Below, in pieces: positions 26,352-35,676 of a DNA stretch of 64,000 bases. Origin of the DNA: Ignavibacteria bacterium. GTDB lineage: Bacteria > Bacteroidota > Ignavibacteria > Tepidaquicellales > Tepidaquicellaceae. The notes beneath the pieces were generated by a model. That model ran no database searches. It was not told the DNA's origin and was given only the letters and a program-made list of their open reading frames with translations. A program made the translations under genes and the position numbers. Each line of letters begins with the position of its first letter. The first letter of the stretch is position 1. The stretch spans positions 186,001 through 250,000 of the forward strand of contig JAQTLX010000003.1 of the NCBI GenBank assembly GCA_028714695.1, written 5' to 3'.

Positions 26352-26542
26352 TGATACCAAAAATGATACCCCGGGGGTCATTTTTAAATTACTTAAAAAT
26401 CAATATGTTAATATTACTTAACGGTGTTAATGAGACCTTTTTGAAATCTTTTGAAAACCCAATTACATAAATGACTGTTTTTTCAATATCGATAGGCTGA
26501 AAATGACACCAAAAAGGTGTCATTCTGATACCCCCGGTGTCA
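26352..26542. promoter_or_regulatory. Cluster of TGAYACC / GGTGTCA half-sites
   Basis: Half-sites TGATACC lie at 26352, 26364 and 26526, with TGACACC at 26504; the reverse form GGTGTCA lies at 26516 and 26536, and a variant GGGGTCA near 26374. AATGACACC-AAAAA-GGTGTCATT (26502-26524) is a perfect 9-bp palindrome, and TGATACC-CCC-GGTGTCA (26526-26542) is nearly perfect. The cluster lies 110-300 bp upstream of the DUF4386 gene and looks like tandem operator sites. The rest of 26,085-26,652 shows no gene. Confidence 0.6.
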
Positions 26543-26652
26543 AAGAAAAAAATACAATTATTTTAATGTAATGCTATCTTTAATATAATTCGTCACTTAA
26601 GTGAAACGTTTCGACAGAAAAATCGTCTATTATAAAAAGCATAAAACAGAAA

Positions 26653-27342
26653 ATGGACTCACAAAAAAAGACCGCGAGAATTGCAGGCCTACTGTATCTT
26701 TTGGTTGTATTAACAGGCGTCTATTGTATTATGTATGTTCCGGCACAAACTATTATCAAGGATGATGCAGCCGCAACTGCAAAGAACATCCTCTCCAAAG
26801 AATTTATATTCCGTACGGGTATAATTTGCGATATCATCAGCAATACTATTTTTGTTCTTCTGGGATTGACTCTTTACAGGCTGCTAAAACAGGTTAATGA
26901 ATATAAGGCTAAACTTATGCTTGCGCTTGTGCTTGTGCAGATACCTGTTGTTTTCATAAATCAGACATTCAACATTACTTCTCTGATGATTTTCAAAGGA
27001 GAAATACTGAAAACATTCGAGCCCGCTCAGAGGCTTGACGCCGCAATGATGTTCCTTAAAATTAATAGTTACGGAACATTGACTCAGGAAATGTACTGGG
27101 GAGTGTGGCTGATTCCGATAGCCATGCTGGTTTTCAAATCCGGATTCATACCGCGGATTCTCGGGGTATTTCTTTTTGCCGCAGGTGTCGCGTATATGAT
27201 TGACAGTTCCGTGTCTATACTTTTTCCGGATTACCATGCATTCGTAACCCGGCCGACGCTTTTAATTGTCTTTGTCGGTGAAGTTTCCATAACACTGTGG
27301 CTTTTAATAAAAGGTGTAAGAGATAATATTCCAGTGATTTGA
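26653..27342 (+). CDS. DUF4386 family membrane protein
   Basis: 229 residues, ATG at 26653. The start (KKTARIAGLLYLLVVLTGVY) is typical of DUF4386 proteins. About six transmembrane helices can be seen, for example GVYCIMYVP, ISNTIFVLLGLTLYRLL, LALVLVQIPVVFI, WLIPIAMLVF and LLIVFVGEVSITLWLLI. The family sits in the inner membrane and has no known biochemical role. It is convergent with the peptidase gene (13 bp between stops), and a cluster of palindromic sites lies upstream, so a dedicated regulator probably controls it. Confidence 0.88.
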   Translation: MDSQKKTARIAGLLYLLVVLTGVYCIMYVPAQTIIKDDAAATAKNILSKEFIFRTGIICDIISNTIFVLLGLTLYRLLKQVNEYKAKLMLALVLVQIPVVFINQTFNITSLMIFKGEILKTFEPAQRLDAAMMFLKINSYGTLTQEMYWGVWLIPIAMLVFKSGFIPRILGVFLFAAGVAYMIDSSVSILFPDYHAFVTRPTLLIVFVGEVSITLWLLIKGVRDNIPVI

Positions 27343-27355
27343 ATAATTCGAAATA

Positions 27356-27883
27356 TCATTTTATTCTTACATACTTTTTATAATTGTACGGCTTTCTGCC
27401 CCATACCGCAATTCCGTATCCGGTCAGAAATTCGTTTTTTTTGTCTTCGGCGTGCCAGCGCTTTTCGAATTCTTTTATCGGGATGTATCCTTTTCCGAAT
27501 ATGGCTGGGTCCTCGAAGTATATGTTCTTATTGTCATAACCGATTGCAATCATGTAGTGTCCGAATGCGTTTGTCCTGATGTATTTTACATCTGACGTCT
27601 TCCATGCCTGGGCAAGCACTATCACGGGTATCTCTTTATTTATAAATGAGATTATATCCGCTATATCCATTGAACGTGCTTCGACCTTGAATTTATTTCT
27701 TTTAAAGAATTCGATAATATGTTCTGTCTCTGTTCCCGTGGCTGTTCTGGTTTTCAGTTTTTTCAGCAGTTTAATTTCATTTAAATCGAATCCATAGTAA
27801 GCCATTACTGCCTGAACGCATATATCGCCGCAGTCGAAATCGGAATACTGTAAAGCATCTGGTATATAAAGCATTTTGGACAT
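27356..27883 (-). CDS. C39-like papain-fold cysteine peptidase
   Basis: 175 residues, ATG at 27883. The pattern of the C39 bacteriocin-processing peptidase domain is present: Q12 and C18 in LQYSDFDCGDICVQAVMAYY, H109 in FGHYMIAIGYD and D125 in YFEDP. There is no ABC-transporter part, no membrane helix and no signal peptide, so it is a stand-alone cytoplasmic or leaderless protein. Such stand-alone C39-like proteins may cleave after double glycine or act on other peptides; no precursor peptide gene was found beside it. Confidence 0.85.
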   Translation of the reverse strand: MSKMLYIPDALQYSDFDCGDICVQAVMAYYGFDLNEIKLLKKLKTRTATGTETEHIIEFFKRNKFKVEARSMDIADIISFINKEIPVIVLAQAWKTSDVKYIRTNAFGHYMIAIGYDNKNIYFEDPAIFGKGYIPIKEFEKRWHAEDKKNEFLTGYGIAVWGRKPYNYKKYVRIK

Positions 27884-28335
27884 ATTATTTATTGTAAATT
27901 TACCGGATTAGTGTTATTGGAAAATAAGAATTTTATTTTATATAAAGGCACATTAAAAACGATAATACTTACACGATAAAATTAAACAAACTAACGAACT
28001 GATTTATAGGGACATAAAAAAGTATTAAGAAGAAAAAAAATTTCCGATATAAATTCCTCTCACATTGAGACGCGCAGTCTTAATATGAGAATAAAATTTT
28101 GATGATTCAAACTGCTGTATTAGTTCGACATAATCATTCACTTTAACCGTACATGATCAAAGTGCGAGTCTTCGAAGTATTAATCATTCCGCCGAACTTA
28201 TCCTATAAGATTAAAAAGTCCGATTCCAAACAAAAAACAGACATAATTTTAAAAACTCCTGGAAATCAATACTGGCATGGCATTTGCTGTAACATAGTCA
28301 AGCAACAATTTTAAATTCAATAAGGAGTAATTTAA
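27884..28335. other. Intergenic region without a supported gene
   Basis: About 450 bases between divergent genes. No tRNA, repeat or small gene with a good start was seen. An AAGGAG ribosome binding site for the next gene lies at its right end (near 28321). Confidence 0.5.
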
Positions 28336-29484
28336 ATGAAATCAGTAATCACAATTCTGCTTACAGTATTTTTAGCAGTTCAGTTTTCCAAAGCGGCAGT
28401 AATTGATACAACAAAAGTATATGGAGTAACAATTGATGCCACAAGCCAGATCTCTTCAATTGTAACTTCACTTTCACGTCATTGCAAAAAACCGACAACA
28501 CGCATTGTATTCGATGAATGGGTCCCCGCTACCGATTATGCGGCACCGGTAAGTAAAATTCACAACGTTAGTTTCATTATGGGTGAACTTCTCGACAGTT
28601 ATTATATGAAGCAATATAGTTTACAGCAATATACTGACCGCACCAATGAATACGTCAATTTGCTCGGCAGCAAAGTCGATATCTGGGAAATAGGAAATGA
28701 AGTAAACGGCGAATGGTGCGGTACAACAAGCACTGTCGTAGCAAAACTTAATGTTGCTTATGATATAGTGAAAGCCAAAAACATGAAAACCGCCCTAACG
28801 CTTTATTACAACAATAATTGCTGGGAAAATGCAAGCAACGAAATGTTCCGCTGGGCAAAGGCTAACATAAACACGAAGATGAAAAACGGACTGGATTATG
28901 TGTGGGTATCATATTACGAAGACGATTGCAACGGATATCAGCCAAACTGGCAAAAAGTTATGGACAGTCTGCACGTGCTGTTCCCGAATTCGAAAATAGG
29001 AATCGGCGAATGCGGAACGACAAAATCTACAAAGAAGGCATCATACATAAACAGATATTACGGAATGAAAATAACAACCCCGAATTATGTCGGCGGTTAT
29101 TTCTGGTGGTATTACAAACAGGATTGTGTACCTAACACCAAAACATTATGGACGACTATGGACAGAGCATTTTCCGGAACGAGTATAGCAGAAGATCCTT
29201 TAAGCGATATAAAATCCGACACTAAATTCAAACTTGGAGATAACTATCCTAATCCGTTCAATCCCACGACAAGAATAGCGTTTTCGATTCCCCGCGAATC
29301 TTATGTGTCGCTCAAAGTATATGACAACATCGGGAGAGAAATAGCCGTACTTGTCAACGGCGTCAAGGACGAAGGCGAATACGCGGTTGATTTCAATGCC
29401 GACAGATATGCCGCGGGTGTATATTATTATAGACTTTCTGTCGGAAACCAGACTCAGGTCAAAAGAATGATTTTAGTAAAGTAA
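28336..29484 (+). CDS. Secreted clan GH-A-like glycoside hydrolase with T9SS sorting domain
   Basis: 382 residues, ATG at 28336 with AAGGAG upstream. The signal peptide ends near residue 20 (FSKAA). The TIM-barrel body has the clan GH-A acid/base signature IWEIGNEVNGEW (E122) and a nucleophile candidate IGIGECGT (E225), with aromatic substrate-site residues (WVSYYEDD, GGYFWWYYK). About residues 300-382 form the T9SS sorting domain (NYPNPFNPTTRIAFSIP, AAGVYYYRLS, KRMILVK). It therefore degrades or remodels a polysaccharide outside the cell. The exact GH family is not assigned; the barrel is short (about 280 residues). A strong terminator follows. Confidence 0.82.
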   Translation: MKSVITILLTVFLAVQFSKAAVIDTTKVYGVTIDATSQISSIVTSLSRHCKKPTTRIVFDEWVPATDYAAPVSKIHNVSFIMGELLDSYYMKQYSLQQYTDRTNEYVNLLGSKVDIWEIGNEVNGEWCGTTSTVVAKLNVAYDIVKAKNMKTALTLYYNNNCWENASNEMFRWAKANINTKMKNGLDYVWVSYYEDDCNGYQPNWQKVMDSLHVLFPNSKIGIGECGTTKSTKKASYINRYYGMKITTPNYVGGYFWWYYKQDCVPNTKTLWTTMDRAFSGTSIAEDPLSDIKSDTKFKLGDNYPNPFNPTTRIAFSIPRESYVSLKVYDNIGREIAVLVNGVKDEGEYAVDFNADRYAAGVYYYRLSVGNQTQVKRMILVK

Positions 29485-29548
29485 TTTTATAGAAATCGGT
29501 ATTCGAAGCATATTTTATAAAATAGTTTTTATCAAAAGACATCGAATC

Positions 29549-29575
29549 AAAAAGCCCGGCGCGCCGGGCTTTTTC
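29549..29575 (+). terminator. Rho-independent terminator after the glycosidase
   Basis: AAAAGCCCGG and CCGGGCTTTT pair perfectly around CGCG, with A and T runs on both sides, so it works in either direction. Confidence 0.92.
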
Positions 29576-29778
29576 ATTCCTAAGCCGGATATCGAGTCTT
29601 CTAATTTTTAATAAGGAAGAGGATAATCAGATAATTCCAATGCGTTAAGTTAGTCTTTGTTTTCGGCGGCAGTTCTGATGATTTGCCGGACCGGAATAAG
29701 GTTTTAATCCGGCCGGGTTGAATGTTTTTGGCTTTAATGGTGTTAGAAGATTATCATTCATCTAACAAAAAAAACAAT

Positions 29779-30195
29779 ATGAAAAAATTTATGCAAGTTT
29801 CAAAAGCGCTGTTTGCACTGTCCGTTTTAGGTGTGGTATGCTTCTCCAGCATATTCCCTTCTTGCGGTGTTTCAACCGCAAATCTTTCGGATGTAAAAGT
29901 GTGTTCTTCGCTTAACGGCAGCGAATGCAGCGGCGATGTATCTTCATTTCCGGGCGATGTACCGGCTATTTACTGCTCCGCAAATATTAAAAATGCACCC
30001 GCAAAAACAAAAGTAACTTTCGATTGGAAACACGGAAGCGAAAGCATGGGAAAAGCCGAAGTGGAAACGGAGAGCGGAATTGTAAATTCTACCTTCAGAC
30101 CTAATTCAGCATTGGAGCCGGGTAAATATTCCGTAGTTGTTAAAATAGCCACTGACAATGCAACACCCGTAACAAAAGAATATACAATCGAATAA
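29779..30195 (+). CDS. Putative lipoprotein with a beta-sandwich domain, 138 aa
   Basis: I start at the ATG at 29779 (MKKFMQVSKALFALSVLGVV), because the in-frame ATG at 29722 would put 19 polar residues before the signal peptide. The signal peptide ends in a lipobox-like FPSCG. The mature part has alternating strands (TKVTFDWKHGSESMGKAEVE, then SVVKIATDN), an immunoglobulin-like or Big-type sandwich. Two cysteines (CSSLNGSEC) may form a disulfide. No enzyme motif. Location is probably the outer membrane or cell surface; function unknown. Confidence 0.7.
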   Translation: MKKFMQVSKALFALSVLGVVCFSSIFPSCGVSTANLSDVKVCSSLNGSECSGDVSSFPGDVPAIYCSANIKNAPAKTKVTFDWKHGSESMGKAEVETESGIVNSTFRPNSALEPGKYSVVVKIATDNATPVTKEYTIE

Positions 30196-30226
30196 TTAAA
30201 GATATCGAAATTTTGATGTATTAACG

Positions 30227-30262
30227 ACTGCCGGTTACGAAACATTGATTTCTATCGGCAGT
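30227..30262 (+). terminator. Weak terminator-like hairpin
   Basis: ACTGCCG (30227-30233) pairs with CGGCAGT (30256-30262) over a 22-base loop. The T-run after it is poor, so termination is uncertain. Confidence 0.35.
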
Positions 30263-30414
30263 TCTAATTTCGCTTATTTCTTCAATGAATCGGCCTATAA
30301 CATTGGCGGTTATTATTACTTCAAAATATTTATGCTTGAATATTATTAAGCAGCAAATTAAGTTTAATTGAATCCTTCTTTGTTTTAAAAATTAAAGAAT
30401 AAGAAAAAGATATT

Positions 30415-31476
30415 ATGAGCAATTTATTTTCACCTTTGAAAATCAGAGGAGTAGAACTAAAGAACAGGATTGCCGTATCCCCCATGTGTCAGTATTCTAG
30501 CGTCAACGGTATGCCGTCCGACTGGCATCTGGTTCATCTCGGCAGCCGTGCTGTGGGAGGTGCGGCATTAATCATACAGGAAGCCACGGCTGTTTCGCCT
30601 GAAGGCAGAATATCGCCTGACGATGCGGGAATATGGAGCGATGAACATGCAGAAGCATATAAAAGAATAACGGAATTTTTAAAATCACAAAATGCCGTTC
30701 CCGGAATTCAGTTAGCCCATGCCGGAAGAAAAGCATCAACGTATTCACCTTTTAAAGGAAGCGGTGAGGTGAAACCTGAAGACGGCGGATGGCTTACATA
30801 CGGTCCGTCTCCGAAACCGTTTTCTGAAAATTATCCTGTGCCTAAAGAAATGACAAAGCAGGATATCGACAAGGTGATTTATGATTTCATAAAAGCATCC
30901 GAAAGAAGTCTGGATGCGGGGTATAAAGTTATTGAACTTCACTTCGCGCACGGATATCTGATTCACGAATTCCTTTCGCCTCTTTCCAATAATAGAAAAG
31001 ACGAGTACGGCGGAAGTTTCGAAAACAGGTGCCGCCTGCTATTGGAAATTATTACTGCCGTCAGAAATATAATTCCCGACAACATTCCTCTCTTTGCGAG
31101 AATATCTTCTACCGATTGGACGGAAGGAGGAGTGACCATAGAAGATTCACTGAAATTAACTGCAATGATGAAAGAAGCCGGAATCGATTTGGTGGACTGC
31201 TCAAGCGGCGGAAACGTGCATAAGGCGAACATTCCTGTAGGTCCGGGTTATCAGGTTGCTTTTTCCGAAAGAATTAAAAAAGAGGCTGACATTCTTACAG
31301 GTGCGGTCGGTTTAATTACTTTACCGGAACAGGCAGATGAAATTATTAAAACCGGACAGGCTGATATTGTCCTTCTTGCACGAGAAATGCTGAGAGATCC
31401 TTACTGGGCGCTGCATGCCGCAAAGAAATTAAATGTGAATTACGAATTGCCGAAGCAATACGAAAGGGCGAAATAA
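30415..31476 (+). CDS. Old Yellow Enzyme family NADPH dehydrogenase (NamA/YqjM type)
   Basis: 353 residues, the usual length. The FMN-binding TIM barrel is complete: RIAVSPMCQYSS holds the redox-tuning Cys of the YqjM subclass, then HLGSRAVGG, IQLAHAGRKAS, and HGYLIHEFLSPLSNNRKDEYGGS (in two quoted parts: HGYLIHEFLSPL, NNRKDEYGGS). AREMLRDPYWALHAA is the C-terminal phosphate-site segment. The enzyme reduces activated C=C bonds (enones, maleimides, nitro compounds) in the cytoplasm with NADPH. It stands alone, so its physiological substrate, perhaps an oxidative-stress product, is not shown by context. Confidence 0.95.
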   Translation: MSNLFSPLKIRGVELKNRIAVSPMCQYSSVNGMPSDWHLVHLGSRAVGGAALIIQEATAVSPEGRISPDDAGIWSDEHAEAYKRITEFLKSQNAVPGIQLAHAGRKASTYSPFKGSGEVKPEDGGWLTYGPSPKPFSENYPVPKEMTKQDIDKVIYDFIKASERSLDAGYKVIELHFAHGYLIHEFLSPLSNNRKDEYGGSFENRCRLLLEIITAVRNIIPDNIPLFARISSTDWTEGGVTIEDSLKLTAMMKEAGIDLVDCSSGGNVHKANIPVGPGYQVAFSERIKKEADILTGAVGLITLPEQADEIIKTGQADIVLLAREMLRDPYWALHAAKKLNVNYELPKQYERAK

Positions 31477-31650
31477 AAAACGTAATTTACGTCGAATATA
31501 TAAAACAGTTTTTTCCATAATATATTTTACTAAACCCGCTCTATATTAGTAATTTTTATTTGGTTCTGTTATTATCCGTGTAATGACCTCCTGAAACGCC
31601 ATGGTATTATCGATAATAAATTTCTTTATAAAGTATTTGGATTTTTATCT

Positions 31651-31743
31651 ATGAAACGTATTCGTCTCTTAAAGCATACTATTTACGTTTATTTTTTCTT
31701 ATTGTTGAGTGTGTTGTCATTCGTCGTATATTATTATCGCTGA
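31651..31743 (+). CDS. Possible 30-aa single-pass membrane microprotein
   Basis: ATG at 31651 opens a short frame with a basic head (MKRIRLLKHTIY) and a hydrophobic core (VYFFLLLSVLSFVVYYYR) long enough to cross the membrane. It lies 140 bp upstream of the sensor kinase gene in an otherwise empty 410-bp gap. Small membrane proteins sometimes modulate histidine kinases; here only the shape is seen and no good ribosome binding site is present. Confidence 0.3.
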   Translation: MKRIRLLKHTIYVYFFLLLSVLSFVVYYYR

Positions 31744-31886
31744 TAACGAATATTCGCCTCTAACAGAGAATTTGTTGAATGTAGAAACAAATTTATTTAG
31801 TTTTTCTCGTATAATGTACCGGGATTCTTTATATATAAAAAGAATACACGGGACTGATATCTAAAGAAACTTGGAAAAATAAGATT

Positions 31887-34800
31887 ATGGCGTCATCGGA
31901 TAAAAACAAATCGGGCGATACATCAAAAAAGGTAAAAAAGTCAAACACACTAATTGATAAACCCGGCAAAAAAAAGACCACACCCCCGCTCAGCGAAATA
32001 AAACGTCTTAAGAACGAACCCAAAATCCGGAAGTTGTCAAATGAAACCCTGATAAAACAAGCCGAAGAAAAAGAAATGAGGGAAGAGGTATGTCCAAATA
32101 TTTTTCCCGGTTTAATAGCGGCATTGAGCAGGGAAGGAACAATACTGGAATTAAAAGGAGGGCAGGGCGAAGGAATATTTTCCGATTCCGAATTTGTAAT
32201 AAATAAAAACATAAGTGAGTGCTTACCGGATGAAATATGTCAAAAATATTTTTCCTCAATAAAAAATTTAAACAAGAAAAATAATAGTGCTTTATTTAAT
32301 TATTCTTTGATAAATAAGAGCAAAGAAAATTATTACGAAGCAAATTTGTATTTGTTGAAGAATGACGAAATATTGCTCGTATCACGAAATATTACGGGAA
32401 TAAAAGAATCAATAAGTTCAATGACGGGAAAAGACAGGCTTCTGAGCGCCTTTGCAAATGCAACGGGATGTCTTCTCTCTTTTCCGGACTTGAAATCGTC
32501 TGTTAATGAATCTTTGAAACTAATAGGTGAAGCCGTTGAAGTGGACCGATTATATATTTTTGAAAATCATAAGGATGATAAAGGCAGACTTCTGATGAGT
32601 CAGACATTTGAATGGTGCCTTAATCCTTTGGAGGCACAGATTGACAATCCGGACCTCCGGAATTTCGATTACAAAAATGTTCCGAGATGGCAGTCGCTTA
32701 TGATAAACGGCAAATCAGTGTGCGGATTGGTAAAGGATTTTCCCGAATCAGAAAGAGAAATTCTGGAACCGCAAAAAATAAAATCGCTGCTTGCCATACC
32801 GATATTTGTAGATAATTTTTTCTGGGGATTTATAGGTTTTGACGATATAAAGAAAGAAAGGATATGGAGCGAAGTAGAGGTTGATATTTTGAAGTCACTG
32901 GCAAACATACTTGCGCTTTATATCGAAGAAAAAAGAACAGAAGAAAAATATTTCAATAAGGCAAAGGAACTCTGGATACTTAATCAGGTAATAATTTCCG
33001 CAAATCAATCGCCCGACCTGAATCAGATTTTCAAAAATGTAATGAAAAGCATTCTGGACCTGCTCGATTTTGACGGCGGCGGTATTTACATAGTAAACGA
33101 TTCCAAAAAAACCGCTGAACTCGTATATCATTCCGGCATAACAAAAGAACATCTTGATGAAATAAAATCACTTGAAATAACAAAAGAGCCCTACGAAAGA
33201 ATTTTTATTGATGGAGTGCCTTTATTCACTGATAATTACCATCTGCTGAATCCCGAAGCGTCCAAAAATTTCTCTATACTTTCGCTTGCCAGCATTCCTG
33301 TCAGAGTTGAAGACAAAATCATCGGCGCCATAAACGTTAAAAGCAGAAAAAGAAAAGTTGTCGGTGAAATGCAGAAGAATCTTCTTCGCTCGATAGCCGA
33401 TCAACTTGCAGGCGCCGTTCAAAGAAGACAAATATTTGATTACCTTATTCAGAACGAACAGAACCTTAATTCTTTTTTCAATACGATAGAAGATATGCTC
33501 TTTGTGCTTGATGGCAGCGGAAACATGATAAAAGTTAACGAGGCTGTAACAAATAAATTAAAGTTTTCCGAAAAAGAACTTGTCGGTCAGAATGTGCTGA
33601 CTGTCCATATTCCCGAAGGAAGGTCTGAGGCTCAAAGGGTTGTTGGAGAAATGCTTGCCGGAAATCTGGATGTGTGTTCCGTGCCTCTTATTTCAAAATA
33701 CGGAGATGTTATAAAAGTTGAGACTAAGGTAAAACTCGGGCAATGGAACAATGAACAGGTTATATTCGGAATCAGCAGGGATATATCTCAGAGAATACAG
33801 ATGGAGAACAACTTAAAACTCAGTGAAGAGAGGTGGAAATACGCGCTGGAAGGCAACGGAGACGGGCTCTGGGATTGGAATTTACTTACAAACGATGTTT
33901 TTCTGTCGAAACGCTGGAAAGAAATGCTAGGATACAAGGAAGATGAACTTGAAAATTCACTGGCAACCTGGGAATCGAGAGTGCATCCGGATGATTTAAA
34001 AAAAACTTATGAAGATATCGAAAAACATTTAAGCGGAAAGACGGAGTACTATCAGAACGAGCACAGAGTGAAAAGCAAGGACGGGACTTATAAATGGATT
34101 CTCGACAGAGGCAAGATAATGGAATACGATTCAAACGGTAAACCCATAAGAATGGTTGGAACGCATGTTGACATTACATTAAGGAAACAAATGGAAGACT
34201 CGCTGAAAGAAAGCGAATCAAGAAACAGAGCAATGCTCGGGTTGATTCCTGATATGATGTTCATAATGACGCACGACGGTTATTATACCGATTATCACGT
34301 GCCGGACGAACTTAAACAGCATGTAAAACCCGAGGCATTCATTGGAAAGCATTTGAGTGAAGTTTTGACAGCCGAAATAGCGGAAAAGTTTCTTGAATTT
34401 TTCAAACTTGCGGAAAAAACAAAGAAGACACAGGTGTTTGAATATTGTCTTGAAAAAAATGATGAAAGAGAACGCGCGTATTATGAATCCAGAATATTGA
34501 CTTACGGCACGGAGAATAAAATTCTGACAATAGTAAGGGATATTACCGAAAAGAAAAGATACGAAGCAGCCGTGCAGCAAAGCGAAAAAAGATACAGATT
34601 CCTCGCTGAAAATTCACAAGATTTAATATGTTTTCATATGCTCGACAATAGTTACGAATTTGTAAGCCCGTCGATAAAAACAATTCTGGGTTATACGGAA
34701 GACGAAGTGTTAAACAAATCTCCGTATGATTTTATATATGAAGAGGATGCGAAAAAAATTACGAACTCAATAGATACTAAAATTTTCGATAAACAGCCGA

Positions 34801-35660
34801 CTTATTTAATCGAAGCAAGGTTTAAACATAAAAACGGCAACCTTGTATGGCTGGAAATTCTTCTTTCAGCCGTACGTGATGAGGACGGCAGAATATTTAA
34901 AATTCTGTCAATATCCAGAGATATAACTCTCAGGAAAAAAGCAGAAGATGACATAAGAAGCGCATATGAAAAAGAAAAAAGTTTAAACGAGTTAAAATCC
35001 GTATTCATAAGCACAACATCGCACGAATTCAGAACACCGCTTTCCTCGATTCTCTCTTCGGCGGAACTGCTGGAATTTTACAGTTCGGCCTGGTCGGACG
35101 AGAGAAAAAAACAGCATTTGCAGAAAATTAAAACGTCGGTAAACAATATGACAGTTATGCTGAATAATATACTCTCGTTCAACAAAGCGGAAACAGGCAG
35201 AATATCCTTTAACAGAACAATAACAAATGTAAGAGAATTGTGTGAAAATATGATTTCCGATTTTAAAGAAAGAACTTTAAATAAATTTAAAACGAATTTC
35301 GAATATACTGCCCGGAATACGGATTATGAAATCGATTCCAAATTAATATTGCAGGCGCTGAATAATCTGCTTGAAAACTCGACGAAATTTTCAAAAGAAG
35401 GCAGTTTAATTAAACTGACAGTTTCGGACGAAGAAGAAAAACTTATATTTGAAGTCTTGGATGAAGGAATGGGCATCCCCGATTCCGACAGAGAAAAACT
35501 GTTCTCCCCTTTTTACAGGGGGAGCAACGTAAATTTAATACAGGGAACGGGAATAGGTCTCTCGCTGGTAAAAGAAATAGCCGAAATGCACAAAGGCACA
35601 ATATCATTCAGAAAAAATACTCCGAAGGGAACAATATTTAAACTTGAGATAAAAACATAA
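31887..35660 (+). CDS. Soluble multi-sensor histidine kinase, PAS-GAF-GAF-PAS4
   Basis: 1,257 residues, no signal or membrane segment, so it senses an internal signal. Domain order: basic N-terminal tail (1-65), a PAS-like unit (about 70-175), GAF (about 185-345), GAF (about 365-525), four PAS units (about 530-1030, linkers with DISQR, DITLRK, DITEKK, DITLRKK), HisKA with H1046 in TSHEFRTPLSS, and HATPase_c with an N box LLENSTKFS, G1 DEGMGIP and G2 GTGIGLSLV. All catalytic boxes are intact. The next gene starts 16 bp downstream and is a receiver-kinase fusion, then a REC-LytTR regulator, so a relay of three proteins is likely. Confidence 0.93.
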   Translation: MASSDKNKSGDTSKKVKKSNTLIDKPGKKKTTPPLSEIKRLKNEPKIRKLSNETLIKQAEEKEMREEVCPNIFPGLIAALSREGTILELKGGQGEGIFSDSEFVINKNISECLPDEICQKYFSSIKNLNKKNNSALFNYSLINKSKENYYEANLYLLKNDEILLVSRNITGIKESISSMTGKDRLLSAFANATGCLLSFPDLKSSVNESLKLIGEAVEVDRLYIFENHKDDKGRLLMSQTFEWCLNPLEAQIDNPDLRNFDYKNVPRWQSLMINGKSVCGLVKDFPESEREILEPQKIKSLLAIPIFVDNFFWGFIGFDDIKKERIWSEVEVDILKSLANILALYIEEKRTEEKYFNKAKELWILNQVIISANQSPDLNQIFKNVMKSILDLLDFDGGGIYIVNDSKKTAELVYHSGITKEHLDEIKSLEITKEPYERIFIDGVPLFTDNYHLLNPEASKNFSILSLASIPVRVEDKIIGAINVKSRKRKVVGEMQKNLLRSIADQLAGAVQRRQIFDYLIQNEQNLNSFFNTIEDMLFVLDGSGNMIKVNEAVTNKLKFSEKELVGQNVLTVHIPEGRSEAQRVVGEMLAGNLDVCSVPLISKYGDVIKVETKVKLGQWNNEQVIFGISRDISQRIQMENNLKLSEERWKYALEGNGDGLWDWNLLTNDVFLSKRWKEMLGYKEDELENSLATWESRVHPDDLKKTYEDIEKHLSGKTEYYQNEHRVKSKDGTYKWILDRGKIMEYDSNGKPIRMVGTHVDITLRKQMEDSLKESESRNRAMLGLIPDMMFIMTHDGYYTDYHVPDELKQHVKPEAFIGKHLSEVLTAEIAEKFLEFFKLAEKTKKTQVFEYCLEKNDERERAYYESRILTYGTENKILTIVRDITEKKRYEAAVQQSEKRYRFLAENSQDLICFHMLDNSYEFVSPSIKTILGYTEDEVLNKSPYDFIYEEDAKKITNSIDTKIFDKQPTYLIEARFKHKNGNLVWLEILLSAVRDEDGRIFKILSISRDITLRKKAEDDIRSAYEKEKSLNELKSVFISTTSHEFRTPLSSILSSAELLEFYSSAWSDERKKQHLQKIKTSVNNMTVMLNNILSFNKAETGRISFNRTITNVRELCENMISDFKERTLNKFKTNFEYTARNTDYEIDSKLILQALNNLLENSTKFSKEGSLIKLTVSDEEEKLIFEVLDEGMGIPDSDREKLFSPFYRGSNVNLIQGTGIGLSLVKEIAEMHKGTISFRKNTPKGTIFKLEIKT

Positions 35661-35676
35661 ACTAATTTTTATCAAA

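Noticed and set aside
26270-26470. 66-codon frame upstream of the DUF4386 gene.
   Set aside because: It runs through the palindromic operator-like sites and has no coding character.
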